A stretch of 64,000 nucleotides of DNA from Alteromonas oceanisediminis. Lineage in GTDB: Bacteria; Pseudomonadota; Gammaproteobacteria; Enterobacterales; Alteromonadaceae. The notes under the pieces were generated by a model. The model saw only the letters and a list, made by a program, of their open reading frames with translations. It had not been told where the DNA came from and did not search any database. The position numbers and the translations under genes were made by a program. Positions 9,509 through 18,375 of this stretch are shown in pieces. The stretch covers positions 496,001 through 560,000 of the forward strand of contig NZ_JAHCTA010000001.1 in NCBI RefSeq assembly GCF_018474025.1, in the 5' to 3' direction. Position 1 is the stretch's first letter, and each line of letters begins with the position of its first letter.

Positions 9509-9600
9509 CTGAAATCAATACAGAGATTGTTGGTTTTTGAACCACAGCCGATATACTGCGTATAGATTGACGTAACAAGTTTCCTTTTCACCCTCACATA

Positions 9601-11004
9601 ATGAAGAATTCTATGAATCAAGAAAATCACGTAATGGCAACGGGCGACTACAAGGTCGCTGACATTTCACTGGCCGATTGGGGCCGCAAAGAGTTGGCAA
9701 TCGCAGAAAGCGAAATGCCCGCGCTAATGAAAATACGTGATAAATATATGGCTGAACAGCCGCTCAAAGGAGCGCGGATCCTTGGCTGTATTCATATGAC
9801 CATTCAAACCGGCGTGCTGATTGAAACACTGGTTGCCTTGGGTGCTGAGGTGCGCTGGTCATCGTGCAATATATTTTCAACCCAAGATCACGCTGCCGCT
9901 GCCATCGTCGCAGCCGGTGTGCCTGTGTTTGCCTGGAAAGGCGAAACAGAAGCTGAATATGAATGGTGTTTAGAGCAAACGATTTTGAAAGAGGGGCAAC
10001 CCTGGAACGCGAATATGGTCTTGGACGACGGCGGCGATTTAACGCAGCTGCTGCATGATAAATACCCGCAGGTTCTCGAACACGTTCATGGCGTGACAGA
10101 AGAGACCACTACTGGCGTGCATCGTTTGTTGGAAATGCTCAAAGCAGGCACACTCAAGGTGCCAGCCATCAATGTTAACGATTCGGTGACGAAATCCAAG
10201 AACGACAATAAATACGGTTGCCGTCATAGCTTGAGTGACGCCATCAAACGTGCAACCGACCATCTACTGATGGGCAAAAAGGCGCTTGTCATCGGTTACG
10301 GCGATGTTGGCAAGGGGTCTGCGCAATCGCTTCGTCAGGAAGGCATGGTGGTCAAGATCAGCGAGATCGATCCGATTTGCGCTATGCAAGCTTGTATGGA
10401 TGGCTATGAAGTGGTTTCTCCCTATGTTGATGGCATCAATCAGGGTGATGGCAGCACAGTCAATAAACCGTTATTGCAAACCACTGATCTATTGGTGACT
10501 ACCACTGGCAACGTCAATGTTTGCGACCAATATATGCTCAGCGCCCTCAAAAATGGCGCTGTTGTCTGTAACATTGGTCACTTTGATAATGAAATCGACA
10601 CCGCGTACACGCGCAAAAACTGGCGCTGGGACGAAATTAAACCGCAAGTTCACAAACTCTTTCGTAGTGATGACGATGCAGACCACGTGATCCTTTTGTC
10701 AGAGGGGCGTTTGGTGAACTTAGGCAACGCGACCGGTCATCCATCGCGGATCATGGACGGCTCCTTTGCCAATCAGGTACTGGCTCAAATTCACTTGTTT
10801 AAGCAAGCGTTTGCTGAACAGTCTGAGCAACAGCAGCGCGATATGCTCACTGTTGAAGTACTGCCAAAACAGTTAGACGAAGAAGTGGCCCGGTATATGG
10901 TAGAAGGGTTTGGCGGTGTGATTACACGCCTAACACAACAACAGGCCGACTATATTCATGTGACGGTTGAAGGCCCATTCAAAAGTGACGACTACCGTTA
11001 CTGA
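9601..11004 (+). CDS. ahcY: Adenosylhomocysteinase
   Basis: Up to 467 residues. AhcY reversibly hydrolyses S-adenosylhomocysteine to adenosine and homocysteine with bound NAD. Visible are the substrate-site [17 protein letters not shown] and [33 protein letters not shown] with the catalytic Lys/Asp, the Rossmann motif [10 protein letters not shown], and the C-terminal KSDDYRY. The length includes the roughly 40-residue insertion common in proteobacterial forms. ATGs at 9601, 9613 and 9634 are all possible starts and none has a strong ribosome site. The short 5' region shows no recognisable SAH riboswitch. Having both ahcY and mtnN gives two exits for SAH. Confidence 0.96.
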   Translation: MKNSMNQENHVMATGDYKVADISLADWGRKELAIAESEMPALMKIRDKYMAEQPLKGARILGCIHMTIQTGVLIETLVALGAEVRWSSCNIFSTQDHAAAAIVAAGVPVFAWKGETEAEYEWCLEQTILKEGQPWNANMVLDDGGDLTQLLHDKYPQVLEHVHGVTEETTTGVHRLLEMLKAGTLKVPAINVNDSVTKSKNDNKYGCRHSLSDAIKRATDHLLMGKKALVIGYGDVGKGSAQSLRQEGMVVKISEIDPICAMQACMDGYEVVSPYVDGINQGDGSTVNKPLLQTTDLLVTTTGNVNVCDQYMLSALKNGAVVCNIGHFDNEIDTAYTRKNWRWDEIKPQVHKLFRSDDDADHVILLSEGRLVNLGNATGHPSRIMDGSFANQVLAQIHLFKQAFAEQSEQQQRDMLTVEVLPKQLDEEVARYMVEGFGGVITRLTQQQADYIHVTVEGPFKSDDYRY

Positions 11005-11021
11005 TACTTGGAGGTGTTACC

Positions 11022-11414
11022 GTGAAAAATTTTCTCGTTATTCTGTTGGTATGCCTGATGACCTCGGCGAGCGCCATCGCAGATGAAGTAGCATCCGTTT
11101 CTGCTAGTGAGCTAAATGCAGCGGACTACTCTGAATGGTTGATCCTTGATGTGCGCAGTGCAGAAGAGTTCGCCGATGGCCATGTGCCGGGTGCAATGAA
11201 CATCGGCCACACCGAGCTAGCGGGTCGTTTGGCGGATATTCGCGAGTACCAGAACAAACCCGTGGTGGTTTATTGCCGCTCTGGGTACAGAGCAGCGAAA
11301 GCCGCAGATATCTTAAGCGAAGCGAATTTTAGTGATGTTCTGCATCTTGAAGGCGACATTATGGCGTGGAAAGAAAGCAATTTGCCTCTGGAAAAACCCG
11401 ACGTTAAACCGTAA
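11022..11414 (+). CDS. Exported rhodanese-like protein
   Basis: 130 residues. A signal peptide (MKNFLVILLVCLMTSASAIA) precedes a single rhodanese domain: LILDVRSAEEFADGHVPGAMNI, then the active-site loop VVYCRSGYRA with its cysteine. This makes it a periplasmic single-domain sulfurtransferase or persulfide-handling protein; the substrate is unknown. GGAGGTG precedes the GTG/ATG region, and the gene follows ahcY by 17 bases, so the two may be co-transcribed. It ends just before a bidirectional terminator shared with tyrS. Confidence 0.9.
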   Translation: MKNFLVILLVCLMTSASAIADEVASVSASELNAADYSEWLILDVRSAEEFADGHVPGAMNIGHTELAGRLADIREYQNKPVVVYCRSGYRAAKAADILSEANFSDVLHLEGDIMAWKESNLPLEKPDVKP

Positions 11415-11441
11415 TACCTGCCGCGCCTATCGAGCGCTTGA

Positions 11442-11469
11442 CGTAAAAGCGCCTAATGGCGCTTTTACG
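11442..11469. terminator. Bidirectional terminator between rhodanese gene and tyrS
   Basis: A perfect inverted repeat CGTAAAAGCGCC-TAAT-GGCGCTTTTACG (12-bp arms). Both flanks carry T or A tracts within the stem, so it can act on both converging transcripts. The tyrS stop codon (11465-11467) lies inside the right arm. Confidence 0.8.
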
Positions 11470-12670
11470 CGCTTTTAAGCGCTACACGTGCAAATTTGCG
11501 CTTGCCGACCTGAAAGACAAAAGTGCCATCATCTGAAAGCACGAGGCGAGTGTCCTCCACCCGCTCTCCATCAATTTTAACAGCACCCTGCTTGATCATT
11601 CGCATCGCCTCTGAAGTGGATGCCACTAACTGCGCATCTTTCAGCAAGTTACCAATTGCCACCCCTTCCGATGACAGTGTTAAGGTCAGTTCAGGCATAT
11701 CATCAGGGATGGCATTTTTCGAAAAGCGCTGGATGAAATCGTTATGAGCCGCTTTTGCAGCCTCTTCCGAGTGAAAGCGAGCGATAAGTTCCTTAGCAAG
11801 ACCAATTTTAGCATCTCGGGGATTGGCTCCCTCAGCGATAGACTGCTTAATTGAAGCCACCGTATCTAACGGCTGAAAACTGAGCAAATCGTAGTAGCGC
11901 CACATCAAGTCATCAGAAATTGACATGACTTTACCGAACATGTCGTTCGGCGCATCAGTAATACCAATGTAGTTATTCAGCGACTTAGACATCTTCTGCA
12001 CACCATCCAACCCCTCCAGCAACGGCATCATTAGCACGGTTTGCTGCGATTGGCCTTGCTCTTTTTGTAGTTCACGCCCCATCAGAAGATTGAACCGCTG
12101 ATCGGTTCCGCCTAACTCGACATCAGCTTCCAATGCAACGGAGTCCCAACCTTGGACTAATGGGTAGAGAAATTCATGAATAGCGATGGGTTGCCCCCCC
12201 GCATAGCGCTTTTTAAAGTCGTCTCGCTCCAGCATGCGGGCAACGGTTTGGCTTGCGGCTAGTTTAACCATGCCAGCGGCGCCGAGTGAATCCATCCATT
12301 CAGAATTGAAACGAACGGTGGTTCTTTCAGGATTTAGTATTTTAAAAACCTGCGCCTTATAGGTTTCTGCATTCGTCAGCACTGCTTCGCGTGTGAGTGG
12401 TTTGCGCGTCACATTTTTACCGGTTGGATCGCCAATCAGCCCAGTAAAATCGCCGATCAAAAAAATGACTTCATGGCCGAGCTGCTGGAATGCGCGCAGT
12501 TTGTTGATTAGCACGGTATGCCCAAGGTGCAAATCAGGCGCGGTAGGATCAAAACCAGCTTTTATTCTTAGCGGACGACCCGTCTTTAACTTTTCGACTA
12601 GCTCGGCTTCAACCAAAATGTCGTCTGCGCCGCGCTTAATTTCGGCCAACGCCGCTTGCCAATCCGCCAT
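11465..12670 (-). CDS. tyrS: Tyrosyl-tRNA synthetase
   Basis: 401 residues from the ATG at 12670 (MADWQAAL), preceded by GTGGGAATAAGC; a GTG four codons earlier is less likely. Class I synthetase that charges tRNA-Tyr. HIGH-type motif HLGH occurs in [12 protein letters not shown], and the KMSKS motif is in [13 protein letters not shown]. The anticodon-recognition region is central and an S4 RNA-binding domain is at the C-terminus (about 335-401). The KMSKS form places it in the TyrZ/Pseudomonas-like clade rather than the E. coli TyrS clade. It is divergent from the M23 peptidase gene, an arrangement common in gammaproteobacteria. Confidence 0.96.
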   Translation of the reverse strand: MADWQAALAEIKRGADDILVEAELVEKLKTGRPLRIKAGFDPTAPDLHLGHTVLINKLRAFQQLGHEVIFLIGDFTGLIGDPTGKNVTRKPLTREAVLTNAETYKAQVFKILNPERTTVRFNSEWMDSLGAAGMVKLAASQTVARMLERDDFKKRYAGGQPIAIHEFLYPLVQGWDSVALEADVELGGTDQRFNLLMGRELQKEQGQSQQTVLMMPLLEGLDGVQKMSKSLNNYIGITDAPNDMFGKVMSISDDLMWRYYDLLSFQPLDTVASIKQSIAEGANPRDAKIGLAKELIARFHSEEAAKAAHNDFIQRFSKNAIPDDMPELTLTLSSEGVAIGNLLKDAQLVASTSEAMRMIKQGAVKIDGERVEDTRLVLSDDGTFVFQVGKRKFARVALKSA

Positions 12671-12872
12671 GCTTATTCCCACTGTTTAGGTCATTGATAA
12701 TAAACCGCGTAGTGTACTTTCCAGTGCGCTTGATGGGAAGGATTAGGTATAATTTTTTAACCCCCATTGTCTATAAAACAACCTAAAAAATGTGTTTTGC
12801 AGCGTCGCTTTACTGGAGTTATCCGTCAATTCATTATAAGCTGCCGTGGTGTTGAAGCTTCGATTCTTGGAT

Positions 12873-14213
12873 ATGTTACTTAAACAACGCCTTATGCAGT
12901 TCATTAAGGAATTGCCGCATCCTCATAAAATAGCGGTGGCCACCTCCGCTGCGGTGTGTGCAGTTTTGCTTTTTTTACCCTCGGAACCCGTTGTGGCCTC
13001 AAAGCACACGGAAACAGCGCTTTTAGAAACCGGCGTTCGCTATCAATTAGATGTCCCCACGATCGGCGACGATAGCTTGATCATTGAAGAGCCTGATAGT
13101 CTGGAGTGGGCAACTTACACAGTGCAACGAGGCGATACTCTCGCAAAAATATTTAAACGCGCTGGTTTAACTGCCCGCGATACGTATAACGTAAGCAGTG
13201 CTGGCGAGCTAGCAAAGATGCTGGTCTCTTTGCTGCCCGGAGAGCAAATCAACATCAAGTTAGATCCAGAACACGGGTTTGGCGGGTTGAGTTATGCCTT
13301 TTCCCCGACCGAAACCCTGTATATCACGCCCACGATGGATCAAGCGGAACAACGAACGCTCACATCGTCCGTTGAACGAAAAGATGTCGATATTAGATAT
13401 AACTTTGCACAGGGTGAAATCACGTCCAGTTTCTGGAATGCGGGTGTTGCAGCAGGCTTAACCAATAATCAGATCATGCGGCTGGCCGGTATCTTCGGCT
13501 GGGACATTGATTTTGCCACTGAGTTACGCGCAGGCGATACATTCAACATGGTGTTTGAAGAGCGCTACATTGATGGCGAGTTCGTTGGCTTCGGCGACAT
13601 TGTTGCGGCGGAATTTAGTAACCAAGGCGAAGTTTTCAGCGCCATTAAGTACACTGACGGTAATTTTTATACCGCAGATGGCCGTAGCATGCGGAAAAGC
13701 TTCCTGCGCGCGCCAGTGAATTTTTCTTATGTAAGTTCTAATTTTAATCCGCGCCGCTTCCACCCCGTGCAAAAGCGTTGGAAAGCGCACCGGGGCGTTG
13801 ATTACGCCGCGCCAGTCGGTACGCCAGTTATGGCTGCGGGCGATGGTAAAGTGATCCGGTCCAGCTACGACAAATACAACGGGCATCATGTGTTCGTTCA
13901 ACACGGCGAGAAATACACCACCAAGTATTTACACTTCAAAAAACGCGCGGTGAAAGTTGGGGATTGGGTGAAACAGGGCGAAGTGATAGGTTACTTGGGA
14001 AGCTCCGGCATGGTCACTGGCGCCCACTTGCACTACGAGTTTTTAGTTGATGGTGTACACCGTAACCCTCGCACCGTAGAACTGCCAAAAGCTGACCCGA
14101 TTGATGCGAAAGAGCGCGCTGCTTTCACTGAACTGGCAGCAACCCGTATCGAACAGCTCAGTAACAACAAGCGTATTATGCTGGCCCTGGCCCTTAACCG
14201 CACAGACAATTGA
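12873..14213 (+). CDS. mepM: Peptidoglycan DD-metalloendopeptidase, M23 family (MepM-like)
   Basis: 446 residues from ATG 12873; a GTG at 12846 would add nine codons. An N-terminal membrane anchor (about 22-40) is followed by an OapA/LysM-like region with YTVQRGDTLAKIFKRAGL. A linker domain comes next, then the M23 catalytic domain with HRGVDYAAPVGTPV and HLHYEF near residues 310-390, which hold the zinc ligands. MepM-type enzymes cut meso-DAP to D-Ala crosslinks to allow cell-wall expansion. A -10-like TATAAT lies at 12748-12753 upstream. An Lrp-type regulator starts four bases after the stop. Confidence 0.9.
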   Translation: MLLKQRLMQFIKELPHPHKIAVATSAAVCAVLLFLPSEPVVASKHTETALLETGVRYQLDVPTIGDDSLIIEEPDSLEWATYTVQRGDTLAKIFKRAGLTARDTYNVSSAGELAKMLVSLLPGEQINIKLDPEHGFGGLSYAFSPTETLYITPTMDQAEQRTLTSSVERKDVDIRYNFAQGEITSSFWNAGVAAGLTNNQIMRLAGIFGWDIDFATELRAGDTFNMVFEERYIDGEFVGFGDIVAAEFSNQGEVFSAIKYTDGNFYTADGRSMRKSFLRAPVNFSYVSSNFNPRRFHPVQKRWKAHRGVDYAAPVGTPVMAAGDGKVIRSSYDKYNGHHVFVQHGEKYTTKYLHFKKRAVKVGDWVKQGEVIGYLGSSGMVTGAHLHYEFLVDGVHRNPRTVELPKADPIDAKERAAFTELAATRIEQLSNNKRIMLALALNRTDN

Positions 14214-14217
14214 GCCT

Positions 14218-14682
14218 GTGCGCGGACTAGACACCACTGATATAGCGATTCTCGCTGCTCTGTATACGCAGCCTGATTTGAATAATAAAACGCTGGCAGA
14301 ACAGGTCGGGCTTGCTCCATCCTCCTGTCATGAAAGGGTCAAGCGATTGCACAATGAAGGCGTGATCATCTCAACACAGTTGCACGTTGATATGGAGCGC
14401 TTAGGTGGGCATATTCAGGCCATGGTAGCGGTGCGGTTGTCGGCTCATGACCGCAACACCGTGGCTGGCTTCCAACGTGACTTACTGGTAACGACCGAAG
14501 TTGTTTCAATTTACCACACTGGCGGCGAAAACGATTTTCTCCTGCACGTTAGCGTACCTAACGCGCTTCACCTGCGCGATTTCGTATTTGACCAAATAAC
14601 CAGTCGCCAAGAAGTCAACCATGTTGAAACTGCCTTAGTGTACGATGTAAAAGTGAGCCAACAGCTACCGGTGTATCCGTAA
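14218..14682 (+). CDS. Lrp/AsnC-family transcriptional regulator
   Basis: 154 residues from GTG 14218. The frame is open from 14101, but that part overlaps the M23 gene and gives no family sequence. The N-terminal winged helix-turn-helix is DTTDIAILAALYTQPDLNN followed by LAEQVGLAPSSCHERVKRL. A RAM ligand-binding domain follows, ending around residue 154. Lrp-type proteins bind DNA as dimers or octamers and respond to amino acids; the effector and targets here are unknown. The start lies four bases after the M23 stop, so expression is likely coupled, which is an unusual partner for an Lrp gene. Confidence 0.9.
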   Translation: MRGLDTTDIAILAALYTQPDLNNKTLAEQVGLAPSSCHERVKRLHNEGVIISTQLHVDMERLGGHIQAMVAVRLSAHDRNTVAGFQRDLLVTTEVVSIYHTGGENDFLLHVSVPNALHLRDFVFDQITSRQEVNHVETALVYDVKVSQQLPVYP

Positions 14683-14749
14683 CTTTTGCATTTCAGCTGA
14701 CTTGGCCTATTCTATCCACTATTGAAAAAAATAAGAGTGTTCGCCGCCG

Positions 14750-15520
14750 ATGCAAAAACGCGATATTCCGCAATCACTTACTTGCCAGCAATGCAGAAAC
14801 AGCGAGCCTTTAGATTTTGATTTTTCCATGGCGTTTCAGCCGATTGTGGATACCCAAAATGAGCGTATATTTGGCTATGAAGCACTGGTCAGAGGGTTGC
14901 AGGGGCAACCTGCTCGTGATGTGATCAGCCAGGTTACGGATGAAAACGTGTACCGTTTTGATCAAGACTGCCGTGTCATAGCCATCCGTTTAGCGGCGCA
15001 GTTAGACATCCGCTCCTACGTTAGCATTAACTTCCTACCTAATGCCGTGTATCGCCCAGAGCAATGCATCCGCACAACGCTGGAGGCCGCCGAAGTTCAT
15101 GGCTTCCCAATTGAGCGCATACTGTTTGAAGTGACCGAAGTAGAACGCGTAGAGAGCAACGAACACCTCAGCAATATTGTTAAATACTACCAAACCAAGG
15201 GGTTCAAAACAGCGCTTGATGATTTTGGTGCCGGCTACGCTGGCCTTAACCTACTGGCTAGCTTTCAACCCAATATCATTAAATTAGACATGGAACTGAT
15301 CCGCGATATTCACCTGAATCCGATCAAGCGCACCATTGTGTCAAAAATGGTCGAACTCAATGACGAACTGGGCATTACCACGTTGGCAGAAGGGGTAGAG
15401 AGTCGCGAAGAAATGATTGCACTTAGAACGCTCGGTATTCACCTGTTTCAAGGCTATTATTTCGCTAAACCCGAATTTGAGTCCCTCCCCTTGGTTGATA
15501 GTGCGGTGTATTCTATATGA
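14750..15520 (+). CDS. EAL-domain cyclic-di-GMP phosphodiesterase
   Basis: 256 residues, an EAL domain with only a short leader. YEALVRG, SINFLPNAVY, FEVTEVE, ALDDFGAGYAGL, IIKLDMELIR, TLAEGVES and FQGYYFAKP are present, so the metal and substrate ligands of active phosphodiesterases look intact. They hydrolyse c-di-GMP to pGpG. The N-terminus has a CXXC pair (TCQQCRN) that could bind metal or sense redox. The sequence resembles the EAL half of BLUF-EAL proteins, but no BLUF domain is present. It counteracts cyclases such as the GGDEF protein at 27.2-29.3 kb. Confidence 0.92.
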   Translation: MQKRDIPQSLTCQQCRNSEPLDFDFSMAFQPIVDTQNERIFGYEALVRGLQGQPARDVISQVTDENVYRFDQDCRVIAIRLAAQLDIRSYVSINFLPNAVYRPEQCIRTTLEAAEVHGFPIERILFEVTEVERVESNEHLSNIVKYYQTKGFKTALDDFGAGYAGLNLLASFQPNIIKLDMELIRDIHLNPIKRTIVSKMVELNDELGITTLAEGVESREEMIALRTLGIHLFQGYYFAKPEFESLPLVDSAVYSI

Positions 15521-15646
15521 GCCTCCTGGTGATGGTTGCCGGTTGTGCATATTCACGCCGCGCTGTCGCAGTCTGAACTTGTGCGGACGTTTGAGTGTCT
15601 ATACCATAGTGTTGTTGTACATTTCCTTATTTTCAGGAGTTAATAC

Positions 15647-16198
15647 ATGATTTTTCGAGTTGGCATTGCCGCTGTGGTTTTAGTACTTTTAAGTGCCTGT
15701 GCGTCTGCGCCGCGTGTTCATACCGATTTTGATACCGCCAGCAATTTTGCGCAGTATAAAACTTTCGCATTTGCCCCTGACTCCGCTGAACAAGCCACGG
15801 TCACCACCTTGTTATCTAAACGTGTACGTGATGCGTTAGAGCGTCATCTAGTGGCAAATGGGCATACTAAAACGAGTGACGCCGACGCTGATTTTTTGGT
15901 TGCTTACCATACCAGTTATGAAAAGCGTATCGACGTTGACACTTACTATACCGCCTGGGGGATCCGCCCTTACTGGGGTTATGACCCACTGTTTCGGGGC
16001 CATATCCCCCAAACACGCGTAAGAGAGTATAAAGTCGGCACGTTAGTGGTTGATATTATTGATGCCGATAAGAAAGCGGTCGTGTGGAGCAGTTCTGCGG
16101 AAAACACCCTGTCTAAACATTTATCGCCTGAAGAGCGAGAAGAGAAAATTAACACGGTTGTCGCGGCGATGCTGGCCGAGTTCCCCCCAGTTCCGTAA
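15647..16198 (+). CDS. DUF4136 lipoprotein
   Basis: 183 residues. The signal peptide ends in a lipobox (LLSAC, cysteine about residue 18), followed by a DUF4136 domain: FDTASNFAQYKTFAFAP, then KRVRDALERHLVANG, DADFLVAYH, and a C-terminal YKVGTLVVDIIDADKKAVVW. The family is common in proteobacteria and its function is unknown; it is predicted outer-membrane or periplasmic. It has its own ribosome site (CAGGAGTT) and is followed by a strong terminator, so it is probably a single-gene unit. Confidence 0.9.
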   Translation: MIFRVGIAAVVLVLLSACASAPRVHTDFDTASNFAQYKTFAFAPDSAEQATVTTLLSKRVRDALERHLVANGHTKTSDADADFLVAYHTSYEKRIDVDTYYTAWGIRPYWGYDPLFRGHIPQTRVREYKVGTLVVDIIDADKKAVVWSSSAENTLSKHLSPEEREEKINTVVAAMLAEFPPVP

Positions 16199-16223
16199 CG
16201 TCGAGCGTTTTTAAAGCACAGTG

Positions 16224-16261
16224 AAAACCTGATTATTTGGTATAAATAATCAGGTTTTTTT
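16224..16261 (+). terminator. Intrinsic terminator after the DUF4136 gene
   Basis: A long inverted repeat, AAAACCTGATTATTT at 16224-16238 with its complement at 16244-16258, is followed by T residues. It separates the lipoprotein gene from the aminopeptidase gene. Confidence 0.88.
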
Positions 16262-16311
16262 GTGCATGTCATTTAGTAATACTAGATGTCCATTAAACAA
16301 GGAGTTTATTC

Positions 16312-17865
16312 ATGATCCGATTTATTGCAGCGCTTGCTATGGCTTTTGCCTTCGCAGGCCAACAGGCCCAAGCACTTGAAGTGCGCTTCGCCAACACTCA
16401 ATCAACGCCACTGTCTGGTGACGTATTGTTGTTGGTCGACAGCCCCGAGGCGATCAGTCAGCACGCTGATCTATTGGGTAAAAATGCAAGCCAACGCCTT
16501 ACCGACGCCATGACGTCGTTTGCGTTTGACGACACTGCAAAAACGAGAGTGCTGTATGGCATCATGTCGTCGGGCAAGGTGTTAATCAAGTACGTTCCTC
16601 AACAGCAGCTTGCCGAAAAATCCGCATTATCACAGTGGCAAAGCCTCGGTGGTCAAGCGATCGCGCTTGCAAATCAACACGAGCCGACGGATAACTTACA
16701 CGTTATTGTGGGTTCGTCTTCGGCATCTTCAGCCCATCTTGCTCACTTCGCAGCAGGGGCTGCGCTGCGTAGTTACCGATTTGATAAGTACAAAACCACG
16801 CCTCAACCCAAGCAGGCTAGCCAACTGGTTGTTCATTCCACCGAAGGTGAGGCGCCTGCAACGCTGTATACTAAAGAGTTGGCGCATTTAGTTGAAGGGG
16901 TCAGCTTCGCACGCAATATGTCGAGCGAACCCGGTAAAACCATTTACCCGCAAGCCTTCGTTGACCAAGTCACTGAACGTTTCTCTGGACTGGATAATGT
17001 CACGATCACGGTGCTCGATGTTGCGCAAATGACTGAGTACAACATGGGCGCCTTGTTGGGCGTCGGTCAAGGGTCTATCCACGAGCCACGCTTGTTGATC
17101 ATTGAATATCGCGGCGCGAACGATGACACTGCGCCGATAGCTCTGGCTGGCAAAGGAATTACCTTTGACACCGGCGGCATCAGCTTGAAACGCAACGATG
17201 GGATGTGGGCCATGAAATCCGATCTGTCTGGTGCCGCTGCGGTTGCCGGTACAATGCTTGCCACCGCGAAGCGCAATGCCAAAATTAATGTCGTGGGACT
17301 TATGCCACTGGCAGAAAATATGCCTGCCGAAGACGCTATACGCCCCGGCGATGTGCTGACCACCATGCAGGGTACAACCATTGAAATCATATCGACCGAT
17401 GCAGAGGGGCGGCTCATTTTGGCGGATGCTGTTACTTATGCTCAGCAACAATATCAACCGAAGCTGTTATTGAATATTGCCACACTCACCGGCTCTGCGG
17501 CGCGCGCATTGAGTGACGAGTACGCGGCACTGATCACGCGTGATTGGGCCTTGAGCGAGCAGATGATGGCATTGGGTGAGCGTTCGGGCGAAGCCGTGTG
17601 GCCTTTACCGCTACACCCTAATCATGACAAACAAATTGAATCAGACATTGCTGATATCAAAAATTCTGGCGCAGGTAACCCTGGTGCGAGTATCGGCGCC
17701 GCAGTGATTGGGACTTTTGTGGCTGATGATCTTCCGTGGATACATTTGGACATCGCAGGTGTCGATTATTTGAGCGAAGCAACCGATATCGCCCCGAAGG
17801 GCGCATCCGGCTGGGGAGTACGATTTATGGACGCCCTATTGCGCGAGCATGAAACTCCCCAGTAG
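16312..17865 (+). CDS. Exported leucyl aminopeptidase, M17 family
   Basis: 517 residues with a signal peptide (MIRFIAALAMAFAFAGQQAQA), so the enzyme is exported, unlike the cytosolic PepA. M17 enzymes are two-zinc hexameric aminopeptidases that remove N-terminal residues from peptides. Metal-site signatures are GKGITFDTGGISLK (Lys and Asp ligands) and STDAEGRLILADAV, where most relatives have NTDAEGR. The N-terminal domain is divergent. AAGGAG precedes the start. It probably degrades peptides in the periplasm together with the DUF885 and S9 peptidases at 50.5-54.7 kb. Confidence 0.93.
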   Translation: MIRFIAALAMAFAFAGQQAQALEVRFANTQSTPLSGDVLLLVDSPEAISQHADLLGKNASQRLTDAMTSFAFDDTAKTRVLYGIMSSGKVLIKYVPQQQLAEKSALSQWQSLGGQAIALANQHEPTDNLHVIVGSSSASSAHLAHFAAGAALRSYRFDKYKTTPQPKQASQLVVHSTEGEAPATLYTKELAHLVEGVSFARNMSSEPGKTIYPQAFVDQVTERFSGLDNVTITVLDVAQMTEYNMGALLGVGQGSIHEPRLLIIEYRGANDDTAPIALAGKGITFDTGGISLKRNDGMWAMKSDLSGAAAVAGTMLATAKRNAKINVVGLMPLAENMPAEDAIRPGDVLTTMQGTTIEIISTDAEGRLILADAVTYAQQQYQPKLLLNIATLTGSAARALSDEYAALITRDWALSEQMMALGERSGEAVWPLPLHPNHDKQIESDIADIKNSGAGNPGASIGAAVIGTFVADDLPWIHLDIAGVDYLSEATDIAPKGASGWGVRFMDALLREHETPQ

Positions 17866-17881
17866 TTGAGAACGTTGCCAG

Positions 17882-18310
17882 CTAAAGTGTCAGGCGCGAT
17901 AACTTCTCAAGGCAAGCAACCCAGCCGTGTTGATGTTGATCGCGCTCCGCTTCATTGGCAAAACCCGAATGGGTTAGCGTGATCTCCGTGGTGTCAGGAG
18001 TCGTTTCAACGAATACGACATCAACCTCGGTCATGACGGTTTCTTCCCGCGCATCGGCCCACGCCCACGAGTAACGCAGATGGGCATTATCCTCAATGGC
18101 GAGGTATTCACCCACCAGTTGGAATTCTTCGCCATTGGGTTCCCGCATGGTCAATGCGTATCGTCCGCCGACCGTAAAATTTGCCATTACCTGCGTGACT
18201 TGAGCATCACCCGGCGCAAACCATTGAATAAGTTTTTCAGGTACCGAAAAAGCCGTGAAAGCTTTTTCGGCATCTGCGTTTACCAGCAAGGTCAGCGATA
18301 ACTGAAACAT
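17882..18310 (-). CDS. SRPBCC (AHSA1-like) domain protein
   Basis: 142 residues. It starts LSLTLLVNADAEKAFTAFSVPEKLIQWFAPGD, the typical opening of activator-of-Hsp90-like START-fold proteins, and ends TLTHSGFANEAERDQHQHGWVACLEKL, also typical. It forms a small hydrophobic-cavity protein with unknown ligand. It converges with the aminopeptidase gene (16-base gap) and lies downstream of the PLP enzyme on the same strand. Confidence 0.85.
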   Translation of the reverse strand: MFQLSLTLLVNADAEKAFTAFSVPEKLIQWFAPGDAQVTQVMANFTVGGRYALTMREPNGEEFQLVGEYLAIEDNAHLRYSWAWADAREETVMTEVDVVFVETTPDTTEITLTHSGFANEAERDQHQHGWVACLEKLSRLTL

Positions 18311-18375
18311 CGTTACTTATATCCCGTACAAATCATGTCACTAGTGTATCGACTGCGACTCCGGTGTCTATAGCG

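Noticed and set aside
9509-9600. SAH riboswitch in front of ahcY
   Set aside because: The leader is only 92 bases and I could not find the conserved riboswitch core; a covariance-model search would settle it.
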